A DNA stretch of 30,850 nt from Bacteroidota bacterium. Lineage in GTDB: Bacteria; Bacteroidota; Ignavibacteria; Ignavibacteriales; Ignavibacteriaceae. Below, in pieces: positions 6,673 to 17,400 of the stretch. The translations under genes were made by a program, and so were the position numbers. Within the stretch, counting starts at the first letter, position 1. Each line of letters begins with the position of its first letter. The DNA lies in the NCBI GenBank assembly GCA_023453665.1, contig JAEXTA010000045.1:1-30850 (forward strand), in the 5' to 3' direction. The notes under the pieces were generated by a model. The model did no database searches. It was not told the DNA's origin and was given only the letters and a program-made list of their open reading frames with translations.

Positions 6673-7626
6673 TTAGTTGACAGGCGTGAGTGGTTTTTTT
6701 CCAGATAATACGGCAATAATATTTTTTGCAGCAAGCTTTGCCATTGCATTTCGTGCTTCCACCGTTGCACTTCCTATGTGGGGAAGCAGAAAAACATTCT
6801 TAAGTTTCAGTAATCCAGGATTCATTTTAGGTTCGTTTTCATAAACATCAAAACCCGCTGACATCAGTCTGTTATTTTTCAGTTGGGAGATTAAGGATTT
6901 TTCATCAACAATCTCACCTCTTGCAGTATTTATAAGTATGGCTCCCGGCTTGATCAGTTCAAGTTTTTTTTTGTCAATTAAATGAAATGTCTTTTCATTC
7001 AAAGGAACGTGAATGGAAACAATATCAGATAAACTCAAAAGAGTGTTAAGTGATTTCCGTTTTGCAGAAACTTTTCGTTCCAGATATTTATTTGGTACAT
7101 CGGAGAAATAAACAATTTTACAACCGAATGCTTTTGCACGTTCTGCAACTGCACTTCCTATTCTGCCGGCGCCTATGATTCCAAACACTTTGTTTTTTAA
7201 TTCCATACCGAGAAGCAGTTCAGGTTTCCATCCCTTAAATTTTTTATTGATTATCATTGAATGACCTTCAATAACTCTTCTTGCGCAGGCAAGAACCAGG
7301 GTCATTGTCAGATCAGCAGTTGAGTCGGTAAGGACATCAGGAGTATTTGTGACGATAATCTTTTTTTTCTTTGCATACTTAAAATCAATATTGTTATAAC
7401 CAACAGCATAGTTTGCAATTATTTTGCACGATGAAAGTTTGTCTATCAGCGTTTTATCAAATTTATCTGTCAGTAAAGAAATGATTCCATCTGCGTTAAC
7501 TGCTGATTTGATTAATTCATCCCCCGACATTGCCCTGTCAAACTTATTGACAATTACTTCGAATCCATTGTTCAGAAGAAGTTTTTTTGCAACGTCAGGA
7601 ATTTTTCTCGTTATCAGTACTTTCAT
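6673..7626 (-). CDS. D-2-hydroxyacid dehydrogenase (glyoxylate/hydroxypyruvate reductase type)
   Basis: The 317-residue cytoplasmic enzyme has the D-isomer-specific 2-hydroxyacid dehydrogenase layout: a substrate-binding part with the N-Y-A-V-G-Y-N-N-I segment (72-80), the nucleotide loop G152-A-G-R-I-G157, an acidic residue after the second strand (D176), and catalytic R236 (T-A-R-G), E265 (E-N-E-P) and H283 (L-P-H-I-G-S-A-T). It should reduce a 2-oxoacid such as glyoxylate or hydroxypyruvate with NAD(P)H. D176 leans towards NADH, but the cofactor cannot be fixed from sequence. It is the last gene of a seven-gene cluster, 11 bases after the SpmA-SpmB fusion, and ends just before the ars promoter. 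Exact substrate unknown. Confidence 0.88.
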   Translation of the reverse strand: MKVLITRKIPDVAKKLLLNNGFEVIVNKFDRAMSGDELIKSAVNADGIISLLTDKFDKTLIDKLSSCKIIANYAVGYNNIDFKYAKKKKIIVTNTPDVLTDSTADLTMTLVLACARRVIEGHSMIINKKFKGWKPELLLGMELKNKVFGIIGAGRIGSAVAERAKAFGCKIVYFSDVPNKYLERKVSAKRKSLNTLLSLSDIVSIHVPLNEKTFHLIDKKKLELIKPGAILINTARGEIVDEKSLISQLKNNRLMSAGFDVYENEPKMNPGLLKLKNVFLLPHIGSATVEARNAMAKLAAKNIIAVLSGKKPLTPVN

Positions 7627-7637
7627 TTTTTTACATT

Positions 7638-9260
7638 TCAGAATAACTGTTTAACAATAAATAATGCTGCAAGGATTCCAACTATATCTGCAATAAGTCC
7701 TGCCGGTAATGCGTGCCTTGTCTTCTTAATATTTACTGCCCCGAAGTAGACAGCAAGAACATAAAATGTTGTTTCTGTACTTCCATAAAATGTTGAAACA
7801 AGAACACCCATAAATGTATCCGGACCATGGACTGAAATAATTTCTGTCATAATTCCCAGCGATCCGCTTCCTGACAAAGGACGCATTAAAGCCATTGGCA
7901 AAGCTTCTGCAGGCATTCCAATAATGTTCATTACTGGTTGAAGAATGTAAACAAGTAATTCCATTGCCCCACCCGCACGAAATATTCCAATCGCCATTAA
8001 CATTGCAACGAGGTATGGGATAATTCTTACTGCGATATTAAATCCTTCTTTTGCTCCTTCAATAAACTGCTCATATACTTTTACTTTTTTAATTACACCG
8101 TAACTGATAAATGAGATAATCAATAACGGTATAGCAAAGAATGATATTGTCTGAATAACATCTTTCACTGCCTGTGGATTAAATAATGTTGAAATCAACA
8201 TCAGCATTCCGCTGCCGCCAAAATAGAGAACAGCAAAAACTATAATTATAACAGCAACTATCAACAGAAGTGGTCTAAACAAACGACTATTTTTATTTGT
8301 CGTATTAGTTTTGGTTGAACCAAGTTTTTCAAAAAACTTTGCTGCTGTTACTCCCGCAATTGTTGCACAACATGAAGCAAACAAAGAAGTACCTATTATT
8401 ATTGCCGGATCAGAACTGCCTGATGCCGCGCGAATAGCAATTGCTGTTGCGGGAATTAATGTTATACCTGCTGTATTGATTGCCAGAAAAGTAATCATCG
8501 AATTTGATGCTGTTGTCTTATCGGTATTCAATTTGTTGAGTTGTTCCATTGCTTTTAGTCCGAATGGAGTTGCAGCATTACCTAACCCAAGTGTATTTGC
8601 TGAAATATTCATTATCATAGAACCGATTGCCGGATGATCCGAAGGAACATCGGGAAACAACCGTCTGGTAATTGGTTTGACAATTTTTGCAATTAAAGAA
8701 ATGAGTCCCGCTTGTTCGGCAATTTTCATAACACCAAGCCACAAAGCCATAATGCCGATAAGTCCAAGTGCAATATTAACGGCTATTGAAGCGTAGTTTA
8801 GAACTTCGCTGGTAATGTTTCTTAGTTTTACAAAACTAACCTGCTCAAGAATAATTGAGGATTTAGCAAATCCGGTTGAATCAATGTTGAAACTTTTTAC
8901 CGTTCCTGTAATATCATTTTCATCACCGGATGATTTTGCAATCTCTTTTAGTAATGATGGGGTTGAATCAGAAGTTTTTAATAATATCGCCCAATTTTCT
9001 TTTTCGGAATCTACTGTTACAATTGCAGTTAAAGTAACCTTTCCTTTTAACTTATCCTGAAAAGTTTCATTATAAACACTTGAAGGAATAGTTATTTCGT
9101 ATTCTTGTTTTTTAATTGAAACTGATTCACTGGTCTTTCTGACTGTCACTGCAATTGCTTTTTCATTTCCATACTTGTTTACATTCTTATCATTTATATC
9201 AATGACTAATGCAGTACCAATACCCAATAAAATCAGGGCGAACCATACATAATTCAGCAT
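7638..9260 (-). CDS. SpmA-SpmB fusion, nucleoside-recognition (Gate) domain membrane protein
   Basis: The 540-residue protein joins what are two neighbouring genes, spmA and spmB, in spore formers. A first helix (4-20) is followed by an unusual soluble insert (about 25-150, beta-rich), then an SpmA-like Gate domain (about 155-312, with N-I-S-A-N-T-L-G-L-G-N-A-A-T-P 218-232), a linker helix (330-347) and an SpmB-like Gate domain (about 370-540, with R-P-L-S-G-S-G-S-L-G 460-469 and F-Y-G-S-T-E-T-T). Gate proteins resemble transporters; the transported solute is unknown. In spore formers SpmA/B affect spore core dehydration, but nothing here suggests sporulation. It sits nine bases after a peptidoglycan amidase gene, which hints at an envelope role. 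Confidence 0.85.
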   Translation of the reverse strand: MLNYVWFALILLGIGTALVIDINDKNVNKYGNEKAIAVTVRKTSESVSIKKQEYEITIPSSVYNETFQDKLKGKVTLTAIVTVDSEKENWAILLKTSDSTPSLLKEIAKSSGDENDITGTVKSFNIDSTGFAKSSIILEQVSFVKLRNITSEVLNYASIAVNIALGLIGIMALWLGVMKIAEQAGLISLIAKIVKPITRRLFPDVPSDHPAIGSMIMNISANTLGLGNAATPFGLKAMEQLNKLNTDKTTASNSMITFLAINTAGITLIPATAIAIRAASGSSDPAIIIGTSLFASCCATIAGVTAAKFFEKLGSTKTNTTNKNSRLFRPLLLIVAVIIIVFAVLYFGGSGMLMLISTLFNPQAVKDVIQTISFFAIPLLIISFISYGVIKKVKVYEQFIEGAKEGFNIAVRIIPYLVAMLMAIGIFRAGGAMELLVYILQPVMNIIGMPAEALPMALMRPLSGSGSLGIMTEIISVHGPDTFMGVLVSTFYGSTETTFYVLAVYFGAVNIKKTRHALPAGLIADIVGILAALFIVKQLF

Positions 9261-9269
9261 CGGGTTCTC

Positions 9270-10292
9270 TTATTCATTTAACAGAATTTCTTTTTTATAC
9301 GGAAAGGAATGATTGCCATTTTTATTTGCTGCGATAATTCTTACAGTTATAATTTTCAGTTCATCAGAAAGAATAATTGTAAGTACATTGTTGTACTTAT
9401 CGAAAGTAAACTCTGCTTCGGCTGAATCTACATATACTTTCACAGACTTGTCATCAATACCTGATGAATCAACTATCGCAAACTGTATTACCTGCATTGA
9501 ATCTTCCTGAACTTTTCGTATAAAATGTATTCCGGGAATACCTGCTTTGAAATAACGGCATAGTCCTTTAAAAATCCCCCAGGCTTCAATCCTGTTATAA
9601 AACTTATCTGCAAGTTTTGGTTCCTGCAGATGATGTGTATGAAATCCGCATTCAACAAGCACAGCAGGAATCTCCGTTAACCTAAGAACGGAAAATCCTT
9701 CACCGGGATAAACAGAATAATCTGAATATGTACCATCAAAAGAACCGGGGCCACCGGAATTTCTCATTACATAAGCAAGGTCACGCTGAATATATTTAGC
9801 AATGTCATGCTCACACGGCTCGTAATTAAAATTATCTTCTGCCGAATGGAAATAAGTCGAAGTGTAGTTTGTAAAATTATCACCTTCCTGCGGCGGAGCG
9901 TTATGATGAATGCTTATGAATATATCAGCACCGCTTTTATTTGCTAAATCTGATCTTAATTGCAACGGAATCGTTGCATCTTCGCTTCTTGACAAAACTA
10001 CAAATGCGCCTGCCTCCGTTAAAAGTTTACTTAGTTCCAGGGCAACCCTTAGATTTACATCAGCTTCAACTGCAAGACCAAGATATCCAATATTTTTGCG
10101 GTCTTCCCCGCCATGACCGGGATCAATAAATATTTTTTTGTTCCTGATGAATTGTGAATAGTGATTTATAAATTCAGATTTTTTTTCGGGTGAGATAAGT
10201 TCCGGCGGGATATCGTACTGAACATTATATGATGAACAGGAGGTTAAAAGAAACAGACATAGCAGGCATAGTATTAACGAAGCCTGTTTCAA
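9270..10292 (-). CDS. N-acetylmuramoyl-L-alanine amidase lipoprotein (Amidase_3)
   Basis: The 340-residue protein has a lipoprotein signal (lipobox L-T-S-C19) and an Amidase_3 domain at about 52-250. Zinc ligands H60 (D-P-G-H-G-G), E76 (A-V-E-A-D-V-N) and H129 (S-I-H-H-N) and the catalytic glutamate E214 (V-L-V-E-C-G-F) are all present. It should cut the bond between N-acetylmuramic acid and the stem peptide, acting in the envelope from a membrane anchor. Residues about 255-340 form a predicted beta-rich C-terminal part that I do not recognise. It starts one base after the flavin protein gene ends and is followed nine bases later by the Gate protein gene, so the three are probably co-transcribed. 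Confidence 0.9.
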   Translation of the reverse strand: MKQASLILCLLCLFLLTSCSSYNVQYDIPPELISPEKKSEFINHYSQFIRNKKIFIDPGHGGEDRKNIGYLGLAVEADVNLRVALELSKLLTEAGAFVVLSRSEDATIPLQLRSDLANKSGADIFISIHHNAPPQEGDNFTNYTSTYFHSAEDNFNYEPCEHDIAKYIQRDLAYVMRNSGGPGSFDGTYSDYSVYPGEGFSVLRLTEIPAVLVECGFHTHHLQEPKLADKFYNRIEAWGIFKGLCRYFKAGIPGIHFIRKVQEDSMQVIQFAIVDSSGIDDKSVKVYVDSAEAEFTFDKYNNVLTIILSDELKIITVRIIAANKNGNHSFPYKKEILLNE

Positions 10293-10293
10293 T

Positions 10294-10761
10294 TTATCCT
10301 CCGATTACTTCAACTGCCTGGATTTCTTCCGTGTCAATTATCACAATTCTTTCTGTACCGCTGAACTCTATTTCTTCCAGTGCAAGTTTGCCAGAATATT
10401 TTTTGATGTAATTTTTCTTAAGATCATCTATAAGTTTTGTGTCATCAACTTTTCTTAGCATTCCGGAAATTGTAATCGAAACGAAATGGTAAATGGGCGG
10501 ATTTTTTGATTTACTGCTTTTCCTGTTTTCACCCGGACGTATTACCGCAAAACTTGCCAGATGATCAAACTTTATTGAGTTAAATAATTCTTCTTCGTCA
10601 TTGAAAAAAACGTAAATGTTTTTATCCATATACAAATAGTTTGTGGGATGCTGTATAACCTGGTCTTCATCTGTTAAAACTGCAAGAATCCCGGCGTCAT
10701 TTGAGTTTAATTCTTTCTCAATGATTTCAAGATCCCTGATCTGTGTTATTTGTTTTTGCAT
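10294..10761 (-). CDS. Pyridoxamine 5'-phosphate oxidase-like FMN split-barrel protein
   Basis: The 155-residue cytoplasmic protein fits the PNPOx-like split-barrel family: an N-terminal helix (I-E-K-E-L-N-S-N), then strands A-G-I-L-A-V-L-T, Q-H-P-T-N-Y-L-Y-M, I-Y-V-F-F and L-A-S-F-A-V-I, and the later F-V-S-I-T-I-S-G strand typical of the flavin-binding fold. Relatives include general stress protein 26 and heme- or F420-using enzymes, so the cofactor (FMN or other) and substrate cannot be named. True PdxH is longer and has extra substrate-binding arginines not seen here. It lies between the helicase-nuclease and amidase genes in a tight cluster. Confidence 0.72.
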   Translation of the reverse strand: MQKQITQIRDLEIIEKELNSNDAGILAVLTDEDQVIQHPTNYLYMDKNIYVFFNDEEELFNSIKFDHLASFAVIRPGENRKSSKSKNPPIYHFVSITISGMLRKVDDTKLIDDLKKNYIKKYSGKLALEEIEFSGTERIVIIDTEEIQAVEVIGG

Positions 10762-10795
10762 AGCTGCTCGTCCGTTTTAAAATTATTTATTTGTA

Positions 10796-13700
10796 CTAAT
10801 TTTTAATACAGCTTCCTTTATTCAAAGAGAAATTACACGCCGGACAATGTTTAAGTTCTTTTTTATAAATCCCGGCTCTTGAGACTCTTACAAATTCAAT
10901 GATCCTTTTTTTCACCATCTCAATTTCCTGCGGGTTCATTTTCAAGATGATCTGATGTTCAGGCTGTTTAATAAAAATTAAACGTAATGAAATCTCAGAA
11001 ACATTTTTAAACAACCTGCTGACAATATATGAATAAAATTTTAATTGATTTAAATAGTGTTCTGATTTATGAACAATTTCATTTTCAGAAACGTTATCAG
11101 TTTTAAAATCAATGATCTGAATGTGATCTTTTTCTATTATTAATTTGTCAATAATTCCATACAGATAAAAATCTTTTTCTTTAACATAAACTTCGAATTC
11201 ATTTTTAAAATTCTCTTTTGCAATAATATTTTTATAAGTCTCTGACGTCAGGAAATTTAACAGCTCATTTTTTATCTCATCTGCCAATGTTTTTTTATCA
11301 TAATCTGTTTGTAGAATTGAGTCCGGCTGCACTTCACTTTCAACAAAAGATTCTATTTCATTTTTATCCAATCCGAGCTGTAAAAATTTATGAATGAGAC
11401 TTCCCTTTTGTGCAGCATTGTTTAAATAACTTTTTGTGTTGTTCTCATCACCGCTCCGGCTTTGAACTATGTTTTCTTTTTCATTAAGATCAAAAGAGGC
11501 CGACAAATCATTATTTTTATTTTGCGTCTTTTGCCAGGTCTTAAATCTTTTGGCAATTTCCGAGTAACCAGTTTCGTAGATCAATTCGTATTTAACAGGG
11601 CATTGGTTAAACACAGCATATTTTGTTGCGGATATTATTTCGCCTTCCGGTACATCGCTAATTTCTTTCAGGTTAAAATCCGGAATAAGTTCATCCTGAT
11701 TATCCGTTCGAATGTTTTGCCCAATACTATTTACTGAACGAATGATCGGTATTTCAAGATTCTGCTGCCTGGTAATCGTTGAATATCCGTTTTCATTTCT
11801 TGACAGAAAAGAAAGTTTTGAATTGACGCTTACAGATTCACCTCTTATATCTTTATCAAGACCTTTAATTATCAACTGCATGAATGAATCTTCAGGAAAT
11901 GTTAATTCATCATCTGCTGAACAAGAAATGATGAGATGATCTTTTGCTCTTGTCACACCCACGTATAATAATCTTTTTAACTCTGCTGATTCTCTTTTTC
12001 TTGTTAGCATATCAGTCAAAGCAATCAATGGTGCAGCTTTATATTCGCCGGAGTAGTTTTCATTTACAGGAACTTTGGTAAGTAGTCCGAATTCCTTGTT
12101 GATTGAAATTGCTTTTGCCTTTACCGAATCTATCATTGGAGCGTCTTCACATTTGTATAATATCACAACGGGAAACTCAAGTCCTTTAGCCTGGTGAAGC
12201 GTCATTATTTTTACAGACGCAGATTCTTCACTTAGTGCAGCCTGTGATTCGTCTTCCATTGATTCCAGTGAATCTTTCAGAAAATCCACATAATCATACA
12301 AAGTATTAAATCCATTGGAAGAAAAACTCATCGTAAGTTTTATAAGTTTATCAAGGTTTGCTAATTCCTGTTCACCAGCCTGCGAAGAATTAATTACAGG
12401 AAGAAAATCAGATTCGATCAGCATTTTTCTGAGTATGGTGATAATATCATTAACCGATGAATATGAAATCATCTCTTCCAGTTTCGAAGTAACAATTTTT
12501 ATTTCCGCATTATCCTTTTGAAATTTACTAAGCTTGTTCCACAGACTATCACCTTGAGCTAAAGATATTTCAAAGATTATAGTATCGGACAAAAGATAAA
12601 ATGGTGAACGAAGTAATCCCAGCAGAGCGGCGTCATTATCCCGGTTTAACAGAAAAGAAAAGTAGTTATATATGTCATAGATAATCTGACGCTGATAAAA
12701 ACCTTTTCCGCCAACAATTGTAAATGGAATGTTACGATCCACAAAAACTTTTTCGAAATCAGAGAAATGTTTTCGCTTCCTTACCAATACTGCAATATCT
12801 TTAAAATCAATTTTCTGTGAGGAAGACTGTTCCTGAGTCATTAATAATATTTTGTCTGCAATCAATTCAGCTTCAGGATATTCATAATCAGTTTCCGGAT
12901 TATCTTCATTCGAAGAATTAAAACTTTGTTTACTCTTTTTTATTTTTTCTGCTAACAGAAACTCAACTTTACCCCCAGGTTTTTCATCTCTTGCACAGAC
13001 AATATCTGAATGTTTCACTTCATTAAAATATTCATCAGGAGATATGAACAGGTTGCGGAAAATGTGATTTACAAAAACACATACTGCAGGTGACATCCTG
13101 AAGCTGTCGGGAAGGCTTAATAAATATTTTGCACCGGAAGAATTTTTTATATCTTTTTGCGTACGGTTGAAAACTTCCAGTTCTGCATCTCTGAACTTGT
13201 ATATACTTTGTTTTTCATCACCAACCACAAACAGGTTTCCCTTTTTCAAATGATCAAGTATCGGAATAAAAATATTGTACTGTATTTCGTTTGTATCCTG
13301 GTATTCATCGACCATAATGTATTTATATTTATCACCCAGACTCTGCCTAACACTTTCCTGCTCCAAAATTTTTTGAGTCAGCAATAATATATCTTCATAA
13401 TCGAGAAATCCATTTTCAAGTTTTCTGATGCTGTACTGTTTAACGGCTTCTGAAAAAAACTCACATATTGTTTTACCGAATTTTGCAAGTGCGAGTTCAA
13501 TAGTTTCATCATCTGAAGAAACGCTGAGTTTTGAAATTGATTTTAAAAAATTGTTAGCCGTTTCTAATTCAAATTCCAAACCATCACTGAGTTTTGCTGG
13601 AAGATATCCTCTTACTTTTACTGTATAACTTTTTGTTGCAATTATATCAGCGAGTGTTAAAAGTACCGATAATTTTTCTTCAGGTTTCTTTTGAGTGTTT

Positions 13701-14461
13701 AACTTTCTTAAATGAGTTTTAGCTTCAGTCGCAAATTCATTTTTTTTGTCATAGTCGATTACTTTATCATTGATCAAAGTAACCGCCGCAACAAACTGAT
13801 CCAGGTCTTTTAATACAAGTTTATCCAGCAGGTCTATAAATGATTGGTGAAAAAAAACCGCAATTTGTTTTTCATTCTTTGAGTATAACTGTATTTCAAG
13901 CTGCTGAACGTTCTTTCTGTTCTTTATCAGGGAAGACAGTTCTTTTACAAATAAAGTCTTTGAAGCGAAGATACGGATAAGGTATTTCAATTTATCTGCA
14001 TTCTCACCAACCAGAGTTTTTTTGATAAGATCATCAACACAAATTTCTATAAGTTCATTCGATTCTGTTTCATCAATAGCTGAAAAGTTTGCATCGAGTC
14101 CCGCTTCGACAGGAAATTCCCTGAGAATATCCATACAGAATGAATGTATAGTTGAAATTGATGCTGATACCAGTTGACGGCGAACTCTTTCAAGCCGGTT
14201 AATAATTTCAGGATCCTGTTCAATTAGAACCCGGGTATCAATTTGTTTTACAATTTTATTATAAAGTTCACTTGCAGCTTTGTCTGTGAAAGTGATGGCG
14301 GCAATATTCCTCAGAGGAATATTTTCATTAAGCGCAATTTCAAGATATCGGCGCGAAAGGATAAAAGTTTTTCCTGATCCGGCATTAGCGGTAAGTGATA
14401 TATGCTTTGAATAATTTAAAGCTGCCTGCTGGTGTGGTGTGAGTTTAGTTATATCAGACAT
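10796..14461 (-). CDS. AddA-like UvrD-family helicase-nuclease with C-terminal Fe-S type nuclease
   Basis: The 1221-residue protein is a superfamily 1A DNA helicase with a fused nuclease. Helicase motifs: Walker A A-G-S-G-K31-T, motif II V-D385-E-Y-Q-D, motif III G-D-E-K-Q-S-I-Y-K-F-R, motif V T-L-H-Q-A-K-G-L-E-F and motif VI L-Y-V-G-V-T-R-A-K-D. The C-terminal RecB-type PD-(D/E)xK domain shows G-S-L-I-H-K-F-L, G-I-I-D-K and D1118-F-K1120-T-D. C954, C1206, C1209 and C1218 match the four-cysteine Fe-S arrangement of AddB/AdnA-type nucleases, not of Bacillus AddA. Likely role: double-strand-break end processing for recombination. The start overlaps the sensor kinase stop by eight bases; no addB-like partner lies next to it. 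Confidence 0.87.
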   Translation of the reverse strand: MSDITKLTPHQQAALNYSKHISLTANAGSGKTFILSRRYLEIALNENIPLRNIAAITFTDKAASELYNKIVKQIDTRVLIEQDPEIINRLERVRRQLVSASISTIHSFCMDILREFPVEAGLDANFSAIDETESNELIEICVDDLIKKTLVGENADKLKYLIRIFASKTLFVKELSSLIKNRKNVQQLEIQLYSKNEKQIAVFFHQSFIDLLDKLVLKDLDQFVAAVTLINDKVIDYDKKNEFATEAKTHLRKLNTQKKPEEKLSVLLTLADIIATKSYTVKVRGYLPAKLSDGLEFELETANNFLKSISKLSVSSDDETIELALAKFGKTICEFFSEAVKQYSIRKLENGFLDYEDILLLTQKILEQESVRQSLGDKYKYIMVDEYQDTNEIQYNIFIPILDHLKKGNLFVVGDEKQSIYKFRDAELEVFNRTQKDIKNSSGAKYLLSLPDSFRMSPAVCVFVNHIFRNLFISPDEYFNEVKHSDIVCARDEKPGGKVEFLLAEKIKKSKQSFNSSNEDNPETDYEYPEAELIADKILLMTQEQSSSQKIDFKDIAVLVRKRKHFSDFEKVFVDRNIPFTIVGGKGFYQRQIIYDIYNYFSFLLNRDNDAALLGLLRSPFYLLSDTIIFEISLAQGDSLWNKLSKFQKDNAEIKIVTSKLEEMISYSSVNDIITILRKMLIESDFLPVINSSQAGEQELANLDKLIKLTMSFSSNGFNTLYDYVDFLKDSLESMEDESQAALSEESASVKIMTLHQAKGLEFPVVILYKCEDAPMIDSVKAKAISINKEFGLLTKVPVNENYSGEYKAAPLIALTDMLTRKRESAELKRLLYVGVTRAKDHLIISCSADDELTFPEDSFMQLIIKGLDKDIRGESVSVNSKLSFLSRNENGYSTITRQQNLEIPIIRSVNSIGQNIRTDNQDELIPDFNLKEISDVPEGEIISATKYAVFNQCPVKYELIYETGYSEIAKRFKTWQKTQNKNNDLSASFDLNEKENIVQSRSGDENNTKSYLNNAAQKGSLIHKFLQLGLDKNEIESFVESEVQPDSILQTDYDKKTLADEIKNELLNFLTSETYKNIIAKENFKNEFEVYVKEKDFYLYGIIDKLIIEKDHIQIIDFKTDNVSENEIVHKSEHYLNQLKFYSYIVSRLFKNVSEISLRLIFIKQPEHQIILKMNPQEIEMVKKRIIEFVRVSRAGIYKKELKHCPACNFSLNKGSCIKN

Positions 14462-17400
14462 TATTGCCCGGCGGATTTTGATTCAAAGGTATTTCAATTT
14501 TAAATGTTGCCCCTGTTTCTGAATCAATATAATCTATGTTTCCTCTGATGCCTTCAAGAAACCGTTTAATCATCTTAAGCCCAAGTCCCATCCCCTTTTC
14601 TTTTGTTGTAAAATTCTGTTCAAAGATCTTATTCCTTATACTTTCAGGTATCCCGTTTCCATCATCTGAAAAAATTATTTCAAGACGGGATTCTTTTTCT
14701 ATAAGTTTTATTTCAATCGATTCAGCATTTGCCTGTATACTGTTTCTTATCAGGTTGATGAACATTCTTCTTAAGTTCGATTTATCCGCTTCAACAATTG
14801 CTGAATTATTTTCCGTTACAAATGTGATTTTTATTTTTTCATCAATAAAAAGATTAATAACATCATAAATGACCGGAATAATATCTATCTGTTCAAGCTT
14901 ATAATTAGGCATTCTTGCAAAGCTTGAAAATTCGGAAGCGATCTGATTTAATGTATCTATCTGGTTAAGAATTGTACCCGATATTTTTTCAAACATTTGT
15001 TCAAAATTTTTCTTCTCCCTGTAAGAAATGATTAACTGCTGTACTGCAAGCTTCATTGGTGTAAGAGGATTTTTAATTTCGTGCGCTACCTGTTTCGCCA
15101 TTTCTTTCCATGCATTTTCCCGCTCAAGTTCTGCAAGTTCCACCTGGTTCTTTTGCAGTTCACCGGTCATCATATTAAAACGGTCAAATAATTCTTTTAT
15201 TTCTCCTTTTTCATTTCCTTCAAGCTGAACGCTTAGATCACCGTTTGCAACTGCATCAGTGGCCTTTGTAAGCCTGCGTATAGGGGCTGATATTCTGTTT
15301 GCCATAATTGTACTAACAATAATTATTACAAGTACCGCAAACGAATAAACTCCAAACAAAAACACATCAACATCAATGGTAGTGAACGTAACTTTGATTT
15401 TATTAAAAGCATCGTTCACATTAAGAATGTAGTTTGTGCCCGCAATATTTATCCTCTTATAGAAAGAATCATAAACAAAATTGTCGAGAGTTTCTTTAAG
15501 AAAAAATTCCCTATAGCTCAGATAATTAAGATGGTAATATGTACGCGAGTTTAATTTATTAATAAAAAGACCGGCATTGTAATATTCCGGCTGGGAATTA
15601 TAAAAAAGATTTGTTCCGTCATAAACTGCAAAAGAAATGTTCAACTCATTAGTTACATTCTCAAAAATATCCGGCAGGCTTCTGTTCTTATGTTTTACAA
15701 GCTGTGTGTTTATATGGTTTTCAATGTAGTTTGTTCGTTCATTCAACTCATTTATAATTGCAGAGTTTGTGCGTTCCTGAACAATCTCCCTGTTATACAA
15801 AGCCAGCAGTCCGACAGGAATAATAGAAACGAAAAGAAACGCTACAAGAAGCTGGCTCTTAAAGCTGTATTTAAATTCACGGCTTCCTGATAAAAGAATT
15901 ATTATCAATAGAACAATTATAAATATGCTTTGTATAATAAATATTTTGAAAAAGTTGAAGAGATTCCAGGTTAGGTGTTTCTCCTGGACAGAGACTGAAA
16001 TGATGTTGTTATCTTTATCGTGCCCGGTCCTTAATGCATACGTAAGATAATTCTCATCATTCATATTAAGCCTTAACCATGCTTCATTGTCATCCGAAAA
16101 ATCCGCTTTAAGGATTGGTTCTGTTTGTTCTCTTGACGGAAAAATTTCACCATAAGCCTCTACAAGCCTGCCATCTGTAAACTGGAAAATATTTAGCTGC
16201 TCAAAATCGATAACCGAGTTAACAAGATTCTTTTTCGATCGTAAGAATTCGGGAATGTCGGCAACCGATCTCGAAGATGGTGAATACTGAACTGATGCCG
16301 ATATATAACCCAGCAAAATTCTTCCATCAGTAACCGGAACAACACCGTTAAACTGCTTAAGGCTGGTCTGAGGGTCAATAACTATTTCATCGATAAAGAC
16401 TTTGCCGTTAATATTTTCTTTAGGAAGTTGAGGTATTTCATCCAAAGGTGTTAATCCTGCAGAAAAGGTTCCGATCGTTTCTTTATGAATATTAAATAGT
16501 GATATCGATGATACCAGCGATTCCCTCTGCATTGAACTTTTACTCCAGATGATAAACGCTAAGGCATTGAAGTTGGTATTTCGTCTGGGGAAATAACTTA
16601 CTATTTCATTGCTGCCCGATGATTCGATCAATGTTTCTTCAAGAAGAAATCTGACCAGGTTATCATCTGAACGGGTTATTTCAAATGTGGTGGTTTTAAG
16701 TGATTCCCGTTCAAGTTCTAGGTTAAAATAATTAAGAAGTGTGATGCTCAATATTGATCCGGCTAACCCTGCATAAACAAAATTGAAAAGAGAACTTCGT
16801 TTAATGAATGTGATATGATAAGCATTAAGGAACAGGACTGTGATTGCAACAAAACTCAGCAGCAGCGTAATTAGCGGCTGCTTTTGAATTAAAATAAAAA
16901 TTATTCCTGCCGACTGAATTAGTATAAAGGATACAATCACTAAAAATAATTTTTTACGTTTATCGTTTGTAGTTGTAAACTTTAAGAACAGACCGATCAA
17001 AGGACTGAGGAACAATACAACCGCTGTACCAATAAGCAGAATATTGAAACACATAAGGATAACAGCTGGTTCAGGGATCAGCTCTATACTTCTGAAGTAT
17101 CTTAAAGCCGAATCAAAAACTACACTTTTTATACTCGCCGCAAGACCGCGAATCACAAGTAATGAGATAATTAAAGCAATAATTATTTGAACAAATTTTA
17201 TTATCCGGCTTTTTGATGAAGAAGAATATTCCTCAAGGTAACTGGTTAAATATTGAAATGCTTTTACAGCAACGGCAACCAGAAGTAAACCAGTTACAAA
17301 AAACTCCATTGGAGATTTCACTATTCCCCAACCAAAGGCTGAGGAGAAATTTGCAGGATCAACCAGCGGGCCCGAAATAAACCTTGATGGAATCTCCACT

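Noticed and set aside
7638..9260. Evidence of sporulation from SpmA/SpmB similarity
   Set aside because: No other sporulation gene is present. Fused SpmAB Gate proteins occur in non-spore-formers, and the rest of the window points to a Bacteroidota-type cell.
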